Part shown: one piece after another, positions 26,142 to 35,258 of the stretch
Layout of the letters: the number at the start of each line of letters is the position of its first letter
Position numbering within the stretch: the first letter of the stretch is position 1
Source of the DNA: Streptomyces shenzhenensis
Lineage (GTDB): Bacteria; Actinomycetota; Actinomycetes; Streptomycetales; Streptomycetaceae
NCBI RefSeq assembly: GCF_003688995.1
Contig: NZ_PENI01000013.1
Coordinates: 124,001-188,000 of the forward strand
Reading direction: 5' to 3'
DNA length: 64,000 bases
Translations under genes and position numbers: made by a program
The notes under the pieces: model-generated
Databases searched by the model: none
Told to the model about the DNA's origin: nothing
The model's input: only the letters and a program-made list of their open reading frames with translations

Positions 26142-27248
26142 GTGTCCTCAGTCCCCACGCTTCCGTCCGAAGCCTCCCCACTCCGGCCGGAAGCCCCCTC
26201 GCTCACGTCCGAAGCGCCCACGCCCCCGTCCGGGGCGCCGTCGCTCATCTCCGAGGCACCGCGGCCCGAGCCGCCCCCGCTCGGGTCCGACGCGCCCGTG
26301 CGCCCGGTGCCGTTCATGGCGACCCGCCCGGCCCGGCTCGTGCTGTGCCTGAGCCCCCTGCTGCTGGTGGGGATCTGGGGACTGACCAACCGGCCGCTCC
26401 TGTACGAGGGTGTCGCCCGGCTGGCCGCGGCCGATCCGGTGTGGCTGCTGGCCGGGATCGGCTTCACCTGCCTGGGCTGGGTCGCGGCCTCCTGCGTCCG
26501 GCAGGGCGCCCTGCCCGACCGGTTGCCGCCGGGGCTGCTGCTGGCCTCGCAGTTCGCCGCCGGTGCCGCGAACCACGCGCTGCCCGCGGGTCTCGGCGCG
26601 CACGCCGTCACCCTGCGCTTCCTGCGCGGCCGCGGCATACCGCTGGACCGGGCCACGGCCTCGCTCGCCCTGTACTCGCTGGTGAAGCCCGTCGCCAAGA
26701 CGCTGGTGCTGCTGACGTTGCTGGTGGCCTCGCCCGCCGGGCGGCGGCTCGGCGATCTGGTCCCGGACGGGCGCACCCTGGTCGTGGTGATCGCCGTCGC
26801 GGGCACCTGCGCCGCCGTCGTGGTCCTGCTGGTCACGGTCGTACGACCGCTGCGCCGGCCGGTGACCGGTCTGCTGCGCACCGCGCTCGCCGACGCACGG
26901 GTGCTGCACACCCGGCCCTGCCGGGTCCTCGCGCTGTGGGGCGGGGCTGCGGCGATGCCGTTGCTGCAGGCGTGCGTGCTCGCGTCGGTGGGGGCCGCGC
27001 TCGGGCTGCCGGTGCCGTGGACGCATGTGGTCGTGGCGTACCTGGCCGCGGGCACCGCCGTGGGGGCGGTGCCCGCGCCGGGCGGCGTCGTGGTGGACGC
27101 CGCGGTGGTGTTCACGCTGGTGGCGTTCGGCGCCCCGCTGGCCGTGGCCACGGCGACCGTCATCGGGTTCCGGGTGCTCATGGACTGGCTTCCGCTGCTG
27201 CCGGGCGCCCTGGTCCTGTCGGCGCTGATCCGCGCCAAGGTGCTGTGA
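26142..27248 (+). CDS. Lysylphosphatidylglycerol-synthase-like membrane protein
   Basis: The 368-residue protein has about eight hydrophobic segments after residue 60 and resembles the UPF0104/LPG-synthase transmembrane domain (ALPAGLGAHAVTLRFLRGRG near 147-166). It lacks the soluble catalytic domain of MprF. The first ~55 residues are a low-complexity tail of repeated S-E-A-P-like units. GTG 26142 opens the repeats, while ATG 26316 (residue 59) would start directly before the membrane part. Family members handle lipids, but the substrate is unclear. Confidence 0.78.
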   Translation: MSSVPTLPSEASPLRPEAPSLTSEAPTPPSGAPSLISEAPRPEPPPLGSDAPVRPVPFMATRPARLVLCLSPLLLVGIWGLTNRPLLYEGVARLAAADPVWLLAGIGFTCLGWVAASCVRQGALPDRLPPGLLLASQFAAGAANHALPAGLGAHAVTLRFLRGRGIPLDRATASLALYSLVKPVAKTLVLLTLLVASPAGRRLGDLVPDGRTLVVVIAVAGTCAAVVVLLVTVVRPLRRPVTGLLRTALADARVLHTRPCRVLALWGGAAAMPLLQACVLASVGAALGLPVPWTHVVVAYLAAGTAVGAVPAPGGVVVDAAVVFTLVAFGAPLAVATATVIGFRVLMDWLPLLPGALVLSALIRAKVL

Positions 27249-27385
27249 GCGGCCGCGGGCAGCGGTACGCGGCGGCTTCCCAACTGTCGGCGAACGCAGG
27301 GCGGTTGAGGGAGGAGAAGCGCGTCCACAGCGTTCTCCCATGCTGCTCTCGGCCCGCTCTCATCCTCGTGGGCCAGCATGGCCGC

Positions 27386-28339
27386 ATGATCGCCCCCCAC
27401 TCCTCCCCCAGCTCCATGGCCCCGCGTCCGGTGCGCAAGGCGGTCGTGCCGGCCGCCGGGCTCGGCACCCGGTTCCTGCCCGCGACGAAGGCGACACCCA
27501 AGGAGATGCTCCCGGTCGTCGACAAGCCGGCCATCCAGTACGTCGTCGAGGAGGCCGCCGCGGCCGGGCTCCACGACATCCTGATGGTGACCGGACGCCA
27601 CAAGCGGGCCATCGAGGACCACTTCGACAACGCCTTCGAGCTGGAGCAGGCGCTCGCGACCAAGGGCGACACCGTGCGCCTGGACGCGGTCCGCGACCCC
27701 GCCCGGCTCGCGGACATCCACCACATCCGCCAGGGCGATCCGCTGGGCCTCGGCCACGCCGTGCTCTGCGCCCGCCGGCACGTGGGCGACCAGCCCTTCG
27801 CGGTGCTCCTCGGCGACGATCTGATCGACCCGCGCGAGACCCTGCTCAGCCGCATGCTGGAGGTGCGCGACCGGTACGCGGGCAGCGTGGTCGCCCTCAT
27901 GGCGGTCGACCCGGCCCAGCTCCACCGCTACGGCTGCGCGGCCGTGGAGCCGACCGGCGAGGACGGCGTCGTCCGGGTGACGGGTCTCGTGGAGAAGCCG
28001 GCGCCCGGAGCCGCCCCCAGCTCCTACGCCGTCATCGGCCGCTACGTCCTCGACCCGGCCGTCTTCGACGTCCTGGAGCGCACCGAACCGGGGCGCGGCG
28101 GCGAGATCCAGCTGACCGACGCCCTCCAGGAACTCGCCGCGGCCGGCTCGGTGCGCGGCGTCGTCTTCGACGGTCTGCGCTACGACACCGGCGACAAGGC
28201 GGACTATCTGCGCACGGTGGTGCGGCTGGCCTGCGACCGAGCGGACCTGGGCCCCGAATTCGTCGCCTGGCTCAAGGAGTTCGTCACGTCACTGCCGGAC
28301 GACGGCACCGGGCGCGAGGACGGGTACCGGGCCGCCTGA
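27386..28339 (+). CDS. galU: UTP-glucose-1-phosphate uridylyltransferase
   Basis: The 317-residue enzyme makes UDP-glucose from UTP and glucose-1-phosphate for cell-envelope sugars. VVPAAGLGTRFLPATKATPK near residues 19-38 is the nucleotide-binding signature, LLGDDLID near 138 binds metal, and VEKP near 197 and DTGDKADYL near 270 are family marks. Length is normal. ATG 27386 is used; GTG 27368 in frame is a possible earlier start. It converges with a thioesterase-like gene over a hairpin. Confidence 0.94.
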   Translation: MIAPHSSPSSMAPRPVRKAVVPAAGLGTRFLPATKATPKEMLPVVDKPAIQYVVEEAAAAGLHDILMVTGRHKRAIEDHFDNAFELEQALATKGDTVRLDAVRDPARLADIHHIRQGDPLGLGHAVLCARRHVGDQPFAVLLGDDLIDPRETLLSRMLEVRDRYAGSVVALMAVDPAQLHRYGCAAVEPTGEDGVVRVTGLVEKPAPGAAPSSYAVIGRYVLDPAVFDVLERTEPGRGGEIQLTDALQELAAAGSVRGVVFDGLRYDTGDKADYLRTVVRLACDRADLGPEFVAWLKEFVTSLPDDGTGREDGYRAA

Positions 28340-28364
28340 ACCGGCTGCGTGCCGCCCGCGCGGA

Positions 28365-28390
28365 GGGGCCGGCCGCAACCGGCGGCCCCC
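28365..28390. terminator. Hairpin between convergent galU and DUF4442 genes
   Basis: GGGGCCGGCCG (28365-28375) can pair with 28380-28390 with a slight bulge around a 3-4 base loop, inside a wider GC-rich inverted region. Confidence 0.45.
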
Positions 28391-28406
28391 GGGCGGGAGT
28401 CCGCGG

Positions 28407-28877
28407 TCAGCCGTTGGGACGCAGCGTCCACACGACCGTCATCTCGCCCGTCACGGCGCCGTCCTCGCGCTGGAGGGCGACGGCCACCGGGAACTCGGGG
28501 CGCCGGCCCGCGTCGAGTTCGGCGACGACCTCGGCGGCCGGCCGGCCGAGCGTGGCCGTGGCCCTGACCGGGCCGAGCGCGATCTTCCTGAACGCGATCT
28601 CGGCGGTGACCGGGAGCGGCACGGCGCGCGCGAGCTGGTCGCCGAAGGCCGCGAGGACGACGGCCCCGCTCGCGGACTCGCCGAGCGTGAACATCGCTCC
28701 GGCGTGCGGCCCGCCGACATGGTTGCGGTACTCCTCCTGGTCCGGCAGGGACAGCACGGCCCGCTCGGGCGTGGTCTCCAGGTACTCCAGTTTCAGGGTC
28801 CGCACCATCGGCACCGTGGCGGCGAGCAGCTCGCCGATCGACATCTGGTCTGCGCTCATGGCCATCATGTTACTCAC
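28407..28877 (-). CDS. DUF4442 hotdog-fold thioesterase-like protein
   Basis: The 156-residue protein has a hotdog fold of the DUF4442/PaaI group. VGGPHAGAMFTLGESASG near residues 54-71 is the central helix region. Members hydrolyse or bind acyl-CoA. The start is uncertain among ATG 28877, 28865 and 28859. TACTCG 8 bases before 28877 hints at a leaderless start there. It diverges from the next gene by 96 bases. Confidence 0.83.
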   Translation of the reverse strand: MSNMMAMSADQMSIGELLAATVPMVRTLKLEYLETTPERAVLSLPDQEEYRNHVGGPHAGAMFTLGESASGAVVLAAFGDQLARAVPLPVTAEIAFRKIALGPVRATATLGRPAAEVVAELDAGRRPEFPVAVALQREDGAVTGEMTVVWTLRPNG

Positions 28878-28973
28878 GAGTAGACGTCGGTGGGGCCGGT
28901 ACTCCGGTTCGGTACGTCCCTGACGAGGTCCGGTGACCGAATCGTGTCCGGCACGGCACTAGGGTTACTGCCC

Positions 28974-29984
28974 ATGTGGCCAGGACAGCAGCCGCCAGGG
29001 GGCGAGCAGAACCCGCAGCAGAACCCGTATCAGCAGCCGGGTTACCAACAGCCGAATCCGTATCAGCAGCCCGGTTATCAGCAGCCCAACCCGTATGCGC
29101 AGCAGCCGCAGTGGGGCACACCCGCACCCGTCGGGGCGCCCCAGCCGCCGCAGCCGCCACAGGGGGGCGGCGGGAACCGGACGAAGCTCGTCGCGATCGT
29201 GGCGGCGACGGCGGTGGTCGTCGCGGCCGGCGTGACCGGATTCCTGGTGCTCGGCGGCGACAAGGACACCAAGGCGGACGGCGGCACGGACAAGAAGTCC
29301 AGCCGGTCGCCGTCGGCGGATCCGGAGTCGAGCGAGTCGTCCGGCGCGGAGGACAGCCGGCGCGGCACCGAGACCGAGAAGCCGCTCGTCGCGGGCTGGA
29401 AGGTGGTCATCAACCCCAAGTGGGGCACGGCCTTCGACGTGCCCGCCGAGTGGCAGGTCGACTCCCCGGGCACCTCGATCGGCTTCGAGGACCGCAAGTC
29501 GCCCGACGCCAAGCCGCTGATCGTGATGTCGGCGCCGGCCGAGTACAAGTCGAAGTGGTGCACCTCGGACAGCGACAGGGACGGCCACAGCGACGACACT
29601 GCGCTCGCCGTGGCGGGCACCAAGGGCGAGAGCGGCGCCAAGAGCCCCGGCGACGCGGCGGTCCGGGGCGTGCCCTGGTGGGTCTACGGCGGCTACACAC
29701 AGCCGGACAAGAAGAGCATCACCTACGACAAGAAGGCCACGGACTACACCACCAAGTCGGGTGTCGAGGGCGCCTACGCCTGGGCCCGTTCGACCGACAC
29801 CCCCCGCACGGGCAAGTGCGAGAGCGACGGCAAGGCGATCACGTTCGCCTTCCGGAACTCGGCGGACGACATCGTGTCCTTCAACCTCTACGCCGCCAAG
29901 GGCGTGGACGGTGAACTCGACACGGAGACCATCATGAAGATCCTCAGCACGGTGCGGGTGCACGGCGAGCCGACGGGATCCTGA
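28974..29984 (+). CDS. Membrane-anchored protein with Pro/Gln repeats
   Basis: The 336-residue protein has a cytoplasmic N-terminus with repeats of the unit NPYQQPGYQQP (residues ~15-45, encoded by imperfect ~33-base repeats). One membrane segment follows at about 70-93 (VAIVAATAVVVAAGVTGFLV), then a charged Ser/Glu/Asp linker and an extracytoplasmic domain of about 210 residues with two Cys (near 194 and 282) that may pair. From memory it resembles Streptomyces proteins carrying a DUF8017-like domain. The function is unknown. TAGGGT (28960-28965) lies 8 bases before the ATG, suggesting a leaderless message. Confidence 0.75.
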   Translation: MWPGQQPPGGEQNPQQNPYQQPGYQQPNPYQQPGYQQPNPYAQQPQWGTPAPVGAPQPPQPPQGGGGNRTKLVAIVAATAVVVAAGVTGFLVLGGDKDTKADGGTDKKSSRSPSADPESSESSGAEDSRRGTETEKPLVAGWKVVINPKWGTAFDVPAEWQVDSPGTSIGFEDRKSPDAKPLIVMSAPAEYKSKWCTSDSDRDGHSDDTALAVAGTKGESGAKSPGDAAVRGVPWWVYGGYTQPDKKSITYDKKATDYTTKSGVEGAYAWARSTDTPRTGKCESDGKAITFAFRNSADDIVSFNLYAAKGVDGELDTETIMKILSTVRVHGEPTGS

Positions 29985-29996
29985 GCGGGTGGTCCG

Positions 29997-30040
29997 GGGC
30001 GGGCCGGTCCGGGGCGGTCGCGTCCCGGACCGGCCCGCCC
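29997..30040. terminator. Perfect 17-bp bidirectional terminator
   Basis: GGGCGGGCCGGTCCGGG (29997-30013) is exactly complementary to 30024-30040 across a 10-base loop. It fills the gap between two convergent stops and touches the stop of the minus-strand gene at 30041. Confidence 0.8.
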
Positions 30041-30886
30041 TCAGCCGATGCCGAACGCCCCGTCGGGAGGCTCAGGCGACGGTACGGCCTCCGCGTCCGG
30101 GACCGGCCGGGCCGCACCGATGAACTCCCGGAGCGCGGGGCCGTGTTCGACCCGGGCCGGGAAGACGTCCGAGGCGGTACGGCGGGCCAGTGCCGATGTG
30201 TCCAGCGGCCGGTGCGCGGCGACGAGCACCGCGTTGCCGAACCGGCGTCCGCGCAGCACACCCGGCTCGGCGATCAGCACCAGCTCCTCGAACACGGCCG
30301 CGAGCGTGGCGAGTTGGGAGCGGAGGAAGGCGAACGGCGCGGCGTCGGCGAGATTGGCCAGATAGACGCCGCCCGCCCGCAGCACCCGCTCGGCCTCGCG
30401 CGCGTAGCCGAGCGAGGTGAGATGCGCGGGGACCCGGGAGCCGCCGAAGACGTCGGCGATCAGCACGTCCGCCGTGTCGTCGGGGGCCGCCTCCAGCCAG
30501 GCCCGGGCATCCGCGGGGTGCAGGGCGATGTCGGCGCCGTCCGGGACCGGCAGCCGCTCGGTGACCAGGGTCAGCAGCGCCCCGTCGGCCTCGACGACAT
30601 CCTGCCGCGAGCCCGGCCGGGTCGCCGCCACGTACCGGGGCAGGGTGAGCGCGCCGCCGCCGAGATGCAGCACGTCCAGCGGCCGGCCCGGCTCCGCCAC
30701 GGCGTCCAGCACATACCCGAGCCGCCGGGCGTACTCGAACTCCAGATGGGTCGGCTCGTCCAGGTCGACGTACGACTGCGGCGCCCCGTCGACCGTGAGC
30801 AGCCAGGCCCGCGCCCGGTCGACGTCCGGCATCAGCTTCGCGGTGCCGTGGTCGGTGGCACGGACGACGGGTATGGGTTCACTCAC
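30041..30886 (-). CDS. Spermidine-synthase-like protein
   Basis: The 281-residue protein has the polyamine-synthase/SAM-binding Rossmann fold: VLHLGGGALTLPRY near residues 74-87, VEADGALL near 100, and a DVLIADVFGG segment near 137-146 in the position of the aminopropyltransferase active site. The typical N-terminal domain is short. Actinobacterial proteins of this kind are annotated as spermidine synthase-like, but their substrate is rarely proven. GTG 30886 is taken as start. A perfect hairpin ends the transcript. Confidence 0.82.
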   Translation of the reverse strand: MSEPIPVVRATDHGTAKLMPDVDRARAWLLTVDGAPQSYVDLDEPTHLEFEYARRLGYVLDAVAEPGRPLDVLHLGGGALTLPRYVAATRPGSRQDVVEADGALLTLVTERLPVPDGADIALHPADARAWLEAAPDDTADVLIADVFGGSRVPAHLTSLGYAREAERVLRAGGVYLANLADAAPFAFLRSQLATLAAVFEELVLIAEPGVLRGRRFGNAVLVAAHRPLDTSALARRTASDVFPARVEHGPALREFIGAARPVPDAEAVPSPEPPDGAFGIG

Positions 30887-30910
30887 TCCCCCATTGTGCC
30901 GGTGCCGGCC

Positions 30911-30952
30911 GCGCACCGGGCCCGGCCTCCCGTACGGCGCACCGGGCCCGGC
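30911..30952. repeat. Direct repeat of a 16-base unit
   Basis: GCGCACCGGGCCCGGC occurs at 30911-30926 and again at 30937-30952. Each copy contains the palindrome CCGGGCCCGG. The pair lies in the 120-base gap downstream of tuf3 and upstream of the spermidine-synthase-like gene and may act in termination. Confidence 0.55.
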
Positions 30953-31006
30953 GCACCGCGCGGGGCGCCGGACCCGGCCGTCACGGGACCGCGCCGCCGT
31001 GGTCCG

Positions 31007-32185
31007 TCAGCCGACCGAGGTCACCGTGCCCGCGCCGACCGTGCGGCCGCCCTCGCGGACGGCGAACCCGAGCCCGGGCTCCAGCGGGACCGCGCGGCCC
31101 AGCTCCACCGTCATGGTGACGGTGTCACCGGGCCGGGCGACCGCCGTCGCGCCGAGGTCGACGTCCCCGACCACATCCGCGGTGCGGATGTAGAACTGCG
31201 GCCGGTAGCCGGTCGACACCGGGGTCGTCCGGCCGCCCTCGCGCGAGGACAGCACGTACACGCGCGCGGAGAAGCGACGGCTCGGCGCGACGCTGCCGGG
31301 CGCCGCCACGACGTGTCCGCGCCGCACCGCGTCCCGCGGCACCCCGCGCAACAGCAGCGCCACGTTGTCCCCGGCCTGCGCCTCCTGCATCGGCTTGCCG
31401 AAGGTCTCCAGGCCGGTGACGACCGTCTCCAGCCCGGCGCCGGGCACCTCGACCCGGTCGCCGACGCGGATCGTGCCGCGCTCCACCGCCCCGGTGACCA
31501 CGGTGCCCCGGCCGGTGATGGTCAGCACGTTCTCGACGGGCAGCAGGAACGGCGCGTCGAGATAGCGCTCCGGGACCGGCACATAGGTGTCCACCGCGTC
31601 CAGCAGCGCCTCGACGGCGGCGGTCCAGCGCGGGTCCCCGTCGAGGGCCTTGAGCCCGGAGACCCGTACGACGGGTACGGAGTCACCGGGGTAGCCCTGC
31701 GCGGTGAGCAGTTCGCGGACCTCCAGCTCCACGAGGTCGGTCAGCTCCTCGTCGCCCGCGTCGGCCTTGTTGAGGGCGACGACGATGTGGTCGACGCCCA
31801 CCTGCCGGGCGAGCAGCACGTGCTCGGCGGTCTGCGGCATGATCCCGTCGACCGCGGAGACGACGAGGATCGCCCCGTCGAGCTGCGCGGCACCGGTGAC
31901 CATGTTCTTGATGTAGTCGGCGTGACCCGGCATGTCGACGTGCGCGTAGTGCCGGGTGTCGGTCTCGTACTCGACGTGCGCGATGTTGATGGTGATGCCC
32001 CGCGCCGCCTCCTCCGGTGCCCGGTCGATGCGGTCGAAGGGCACGTACCGGGTGCCGCCGCCGGTGCCGCGCTCGGCCAGGACCTTGGTGATGGCGGCGG
32101 TCAGGGTGGTCTTGCCGTGGTCGACGTGGCCCATCGTGCCGATGTTCAGATGCGGCTTGGTGCGCACGTATGCCGTCTTGGGCAT
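31007..32185 (-). CDS. tuf3: Divergent second elongation factor Tu (EF-Tu3 type)
   Basis: The 392-residue GTPase has all EF-Tu motifs: GHVDHGKTT near residue 19, RGITIN near 57, DMPGHADY near 79 and NKAD near 134, then the two beta-barrel domains. It differs from the main bacterial EF-Tu at normally invariant spots: DMPG for DCPG, NKAD for NKCD and SGLKAL for SALKAL. It is alone, without fusA or rps genes. This matches the divergent tuf3 of Streptomyces, reported to be expressed under stress or stringent conditions. GAGGTA 7 bases upstream supports ATG 32185. Confidence 0.92.
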   Translation of the reverse strand: MPKTAYVRTKPHLNIGTMGHVDHGKTTLTAAITKVLAERGTGGGTRYVPFDRIDRAPEEAARGITINIAHVEYETDTRHYAHVDMPGHADYIKNMVTGAAQLDGAILVVSAVDGIMPQTAEHVLLARQVGVDHIVVALNKADAGDEELTDLVELEVRELLTAQGYPGDSVPVVRVSGLKALDGDPRWTAAVEALLDAVDTYVPVPERYLDAPFLLPVENVLTITGRGTVVTGAVERGTIRVGDRVEVPGAGLETVVTGLETFGKPMQEAQAGDNVALLLRGVPRDAVRRGHVVAAPGSVAPSRRFSARVYVLSSREGGRTTPVSTGYRPQFYIRTADVVGDVDLGATAVARPGDTVTMTVELGRAVPLEPGLGFAVREGGRTVGAGTVTSVG

Positions 32186-32277
32186 GGCTGTACCTCGAAG
32201 CCTCGTGAGTGGTGACGGGGACCCCGGGGAGGCACCGACCCTCCCCCTGCGGGGTCCGCCGGACGATCCGGAGAGGG

Positions 32278-32490
32278 TCAGCTTCGGGCGCCGTCGACGG
32301 CTACGACGATCGGGACGGCAGCCTTCGGGGCATCCGCGACCGCGGATGCTGCGAGGACGAAGGCGTGCCGGAACATGACGCCGATCATCGCCGACACGGT
32401 GTCCCGCGTCGACTGGTTTTCCGCCGCCCGGCGGCGCAGGAAGAGCCGTCGGATGACCGGCATGCGACGGTCCGTACGTCGATCGGACAC
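32278..32490 (-). CDS. Possible small protein upstream of tuf3
   Basis: A 70-residue frame with strong G/C third positions lies 92 bases before tuf3 on the same strand. GAAGG sits 6 bases before ATG 32490; ATG 32463 is an internal option. The product has a basic N-terminus (RRLFLRRR) and a hydrophobic C-terminal half. It resembles no family I know. It covers most of the 328-base gap between tuf3 and the TVP38-type gene and could be a leader frame influencing tuf3. A tight 9-bp inverted repeat (32330-32349) lies inside it. Confidence 0.4.
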   Translation of the reverse strand: MSDRRTDRRMPVIRRLFLRRRAAENQSTRDTVSAMIGVMFRHAFVLAASAVADAPKAAVPIVVAVDGARS

Positions 32491-32513
32491 CTTCGTCGGT
32501 TACTGTCACCGGC

Positions 32514-33305
32514 ATGCTCGATGCCACCAACCGCTCTGGGGGCACCGCCACGGCCTCTCCCCGGGCCGCCGCCACGGAGTTGGCCGCCGCCGTCCCCACG
32601 GCGGCGGCCGATCCACCGCTCACGCGCGCGCGATTCGCTGCACGCTGCACGCGCGCGTTGCTCTCGCCCTGGTCCCGTCTGTCGCTGCTCCTGACGCTGC
32701 TCGCCGCGGCCGCCGCGAGCGTGCTGCTGTTCGAGCCGCAGCGACTGCTCACCCACGGCTGGCCGCCGCAGCTCGGCGGGGTCACCGCGGCGACCGTGTT
32801 CGCCGTCGCGTACGCGCTGTGCACGGTGGCGTTCGTGCCGCGCCCGCTGCTGAACCTGGCGGCCGGCGCCCTGTTCGGCTCCGAACTGGGGCTCGGCACG
32901 GCGCTGGTGGGCAGCGTGCTGGGCGCCGCGATCGCGTTCGGCCTGGGCCGGATGCTGGGCCAGGACGCGCTCCGCCCGCTGCTGCGCGGGCGCTGGCTGC
33001 GGGCCGCCGACGGCCAGCTCAGCCGGCACGGCTTCCGCTCGATGATGGCGGCACGGCTGTTCCCCGGTGTGCCGTTCTGGGCGGCGAACTACTGCGCCGC
33101 CGTCTCCCGTATGGGCTGGCTGCCGTTCCTGCTCGCGACGGCGCTCGGCTCGGTCCCGAACACGGCCGCGTACGTCGTGGCGGGCGCGCGGGCCTCGGCG
33201 CCGACGTCGCCCGCCTTCCTGATCGCAATGGCGTGCATCGCCGTACCGGCCCTGGCGGGTGCCGTGGTGGCCTGGCGCAAGCGCCACCATCTGCGCCCGC
33301 GATGA
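32514..33305 (+). CDS. TVP38/TMEM64 (VTT-domain) membrane protein
   Basis: The 263-residue protein has a cytoplasmic Ala-rich N-terminus and about five membrane segments after residue 53, with the VTT-domain signatures FVPRPLLNLAAGALFG near 108-123 and ARLFPGVPFWAANYCAAVS near 179-197. These proteins are relatives of DedA with proposed lipid-scramblase or transport roles. TACTGT (32501-32506) ends 7 bases before ATG 32514, so a leaderless transcript is likely. Its promoter must lie against the start of the small minus-strand frame. Confidence 0.87.
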   Translation: MLDATNRSGGTATASPRAAATELAAAVPTAAADPPLTRARFAARCTRALLSPWSRLSLLLTLLAAAAASVLLFEPQRLLTHGWPPQLGGVTAATVFAVAYALCTVAFVPRPLLNLAAGALFGSELGLGTALVGSVLGAAIAFGLGRMLGQDALRPLLRGRWLRAADGQLSRHGFRSMMAARLFPGVPFWAANYCAAVSRMGWLPFLLATALGSVPNTAAYVVAGARASAPTSPAFLIAMACIAVPALAGAVVAWRKRHHLRPR

Positions 33306-33309
33306 ACCG

Positions 33310-34479
<1,170 letters not shown>

Positions 34480-34561
34480 GGTGCGGGCCTCCTTGGCCGC
34501 CGGGCCGTGACCTTGGCGACTACCGGTGAGTAGGAAATCCGAACTCACCATAACTCGGTCA

Positions 34562-34576
34562 GTTTGAAAAACAAAC
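34562..34576. promoter_or_regulatory. Candidate HxlR operator
   Basis: GTTTG and CAAAC flank five A residues (GTTTGAAAAACAAAC), a perfect inverted repeat in the A/T-rich gap between the thiolase and HxlR genes. A -10-like TAGACT follows at 34584-34589. HxlR-type regulators usually bind such A/T-rich palindromes near their own genes. Confidence 0.55.
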
Positions 34577-34596
34577 CCTCACCTAGACTGGGCGCC

Positions 34597-35073
34597 ATGG
34601 CCGCCACGAAGGACCCGCGCCCCTGCTCCATCGCCGACACCCTCGCGCTCGTGGGCGAGAAGTACTCCCTGCTGGTGCTCCGGGAGGTGTGCCTCGGCAA
34701 CGGGCGCTTCGACCAGCTGGTCCGCAACATCGGGGCCCCGCGCGATGTCCTGGCCACGCGGCTGCGGCGGCTCGTCGAGGCGGGGATCCTGACCAGGCAC
34801 GCCTACAGCGAGCGCCCGCAGCGCTTCGAGTACCGGCCCACCGGGGCGGGGCTCGAACTGGAGCCGGTCCTGCTGACGCTGATGGCGTGGGGCGACCGCC
34901 ACCTGCGCGCGGACGCCGACCGTCCCATGGTGATCGAGCACGCGTGCGGCCATGAGCTGGTCCCGGTCGTCACCTGCGCGGCGTGCGGCGACGCGGTCCG
35001 GCACGAAGGCCTCACGGCCCATCCGCAGACGCCTGGGTGGACCGTCCGGGGGCGCTCCGCCGGGTTGGCGTGA
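34597..35073 (+). CDS. HxlR-family transcriptional regulator
   Basis: The 158-residue protein has the HxlR winged helix (VGEKYSLLVLREVCLGNGRF near 19-38; GAPRDVLATRLRRLVEAGIL near 47-66). The C-terminal extension has HACGHE and CAACG, suggesting a small metal-binding or redox segment of four Cys/His ligands that is unusual for the core family. TAGACT lies 7 bases before the ATG with no ribosome-binding site, so the message may be leaderless. It probably controls itself and the divergent thiolase. Confidence 0.88.
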   Translation: MAATKDPRPCSIADTLALVGEKYSLLVLREVCLGNGRFDQLVRNIGAPRDVLATRLRRLVEAGILTRHAYSERPQRFEYRPTGAGLELEPVLLTLMAWGDRHLRADADRPMVIEHACGHELVPVVTCAACGDAVRHEGLTAHPQTPGWTVRGRSAGLA

Positions 35074-35083
35074 GGGGTCGTCG

Positions 35084-35150
35084 TTCGACTGTGGCTGCGC
35101 CGTGGCTCGTCGCGCAGTTCCCCGCGCCCCTTCGGGGGCACTGCCCCCAA
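35084..35150 (-). repeat. Dispersed intergenic repeat, copy 2
   Basis: This is the reverse complement of the repeat at 10441-10510. 26 bases (35109-35134) match copy 1 exactly, with similar flanks on both sides. It lies between the HxlR gene and uppP. Confidence 0.75.
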
Positions 35151-35258
35151 CCAACCCCTGTGTTCGGGCTGTCATCCCGGGGCGCTACGCTGCCCCTCGA
35201 CACACATGATCACCCCATTCCCCGGCTTCCCCGATCAGCACTTGGACCTCTCACCTTC

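Noticed and set aside
28985..29110. CRISPR-like array
   Set aside because: The repeats are in-frame Pro/Gln codon repeats of a protein, with no unique spacers and no cas genes.
32330..32349. Tight inverted repeat GCATCCGCG-AC-CGCGGATGC as a tuf3 operator
   Set aside because: It falls within the codons of the small frame and has only a 2-base spacer, so no separate regulatory role could be argued.
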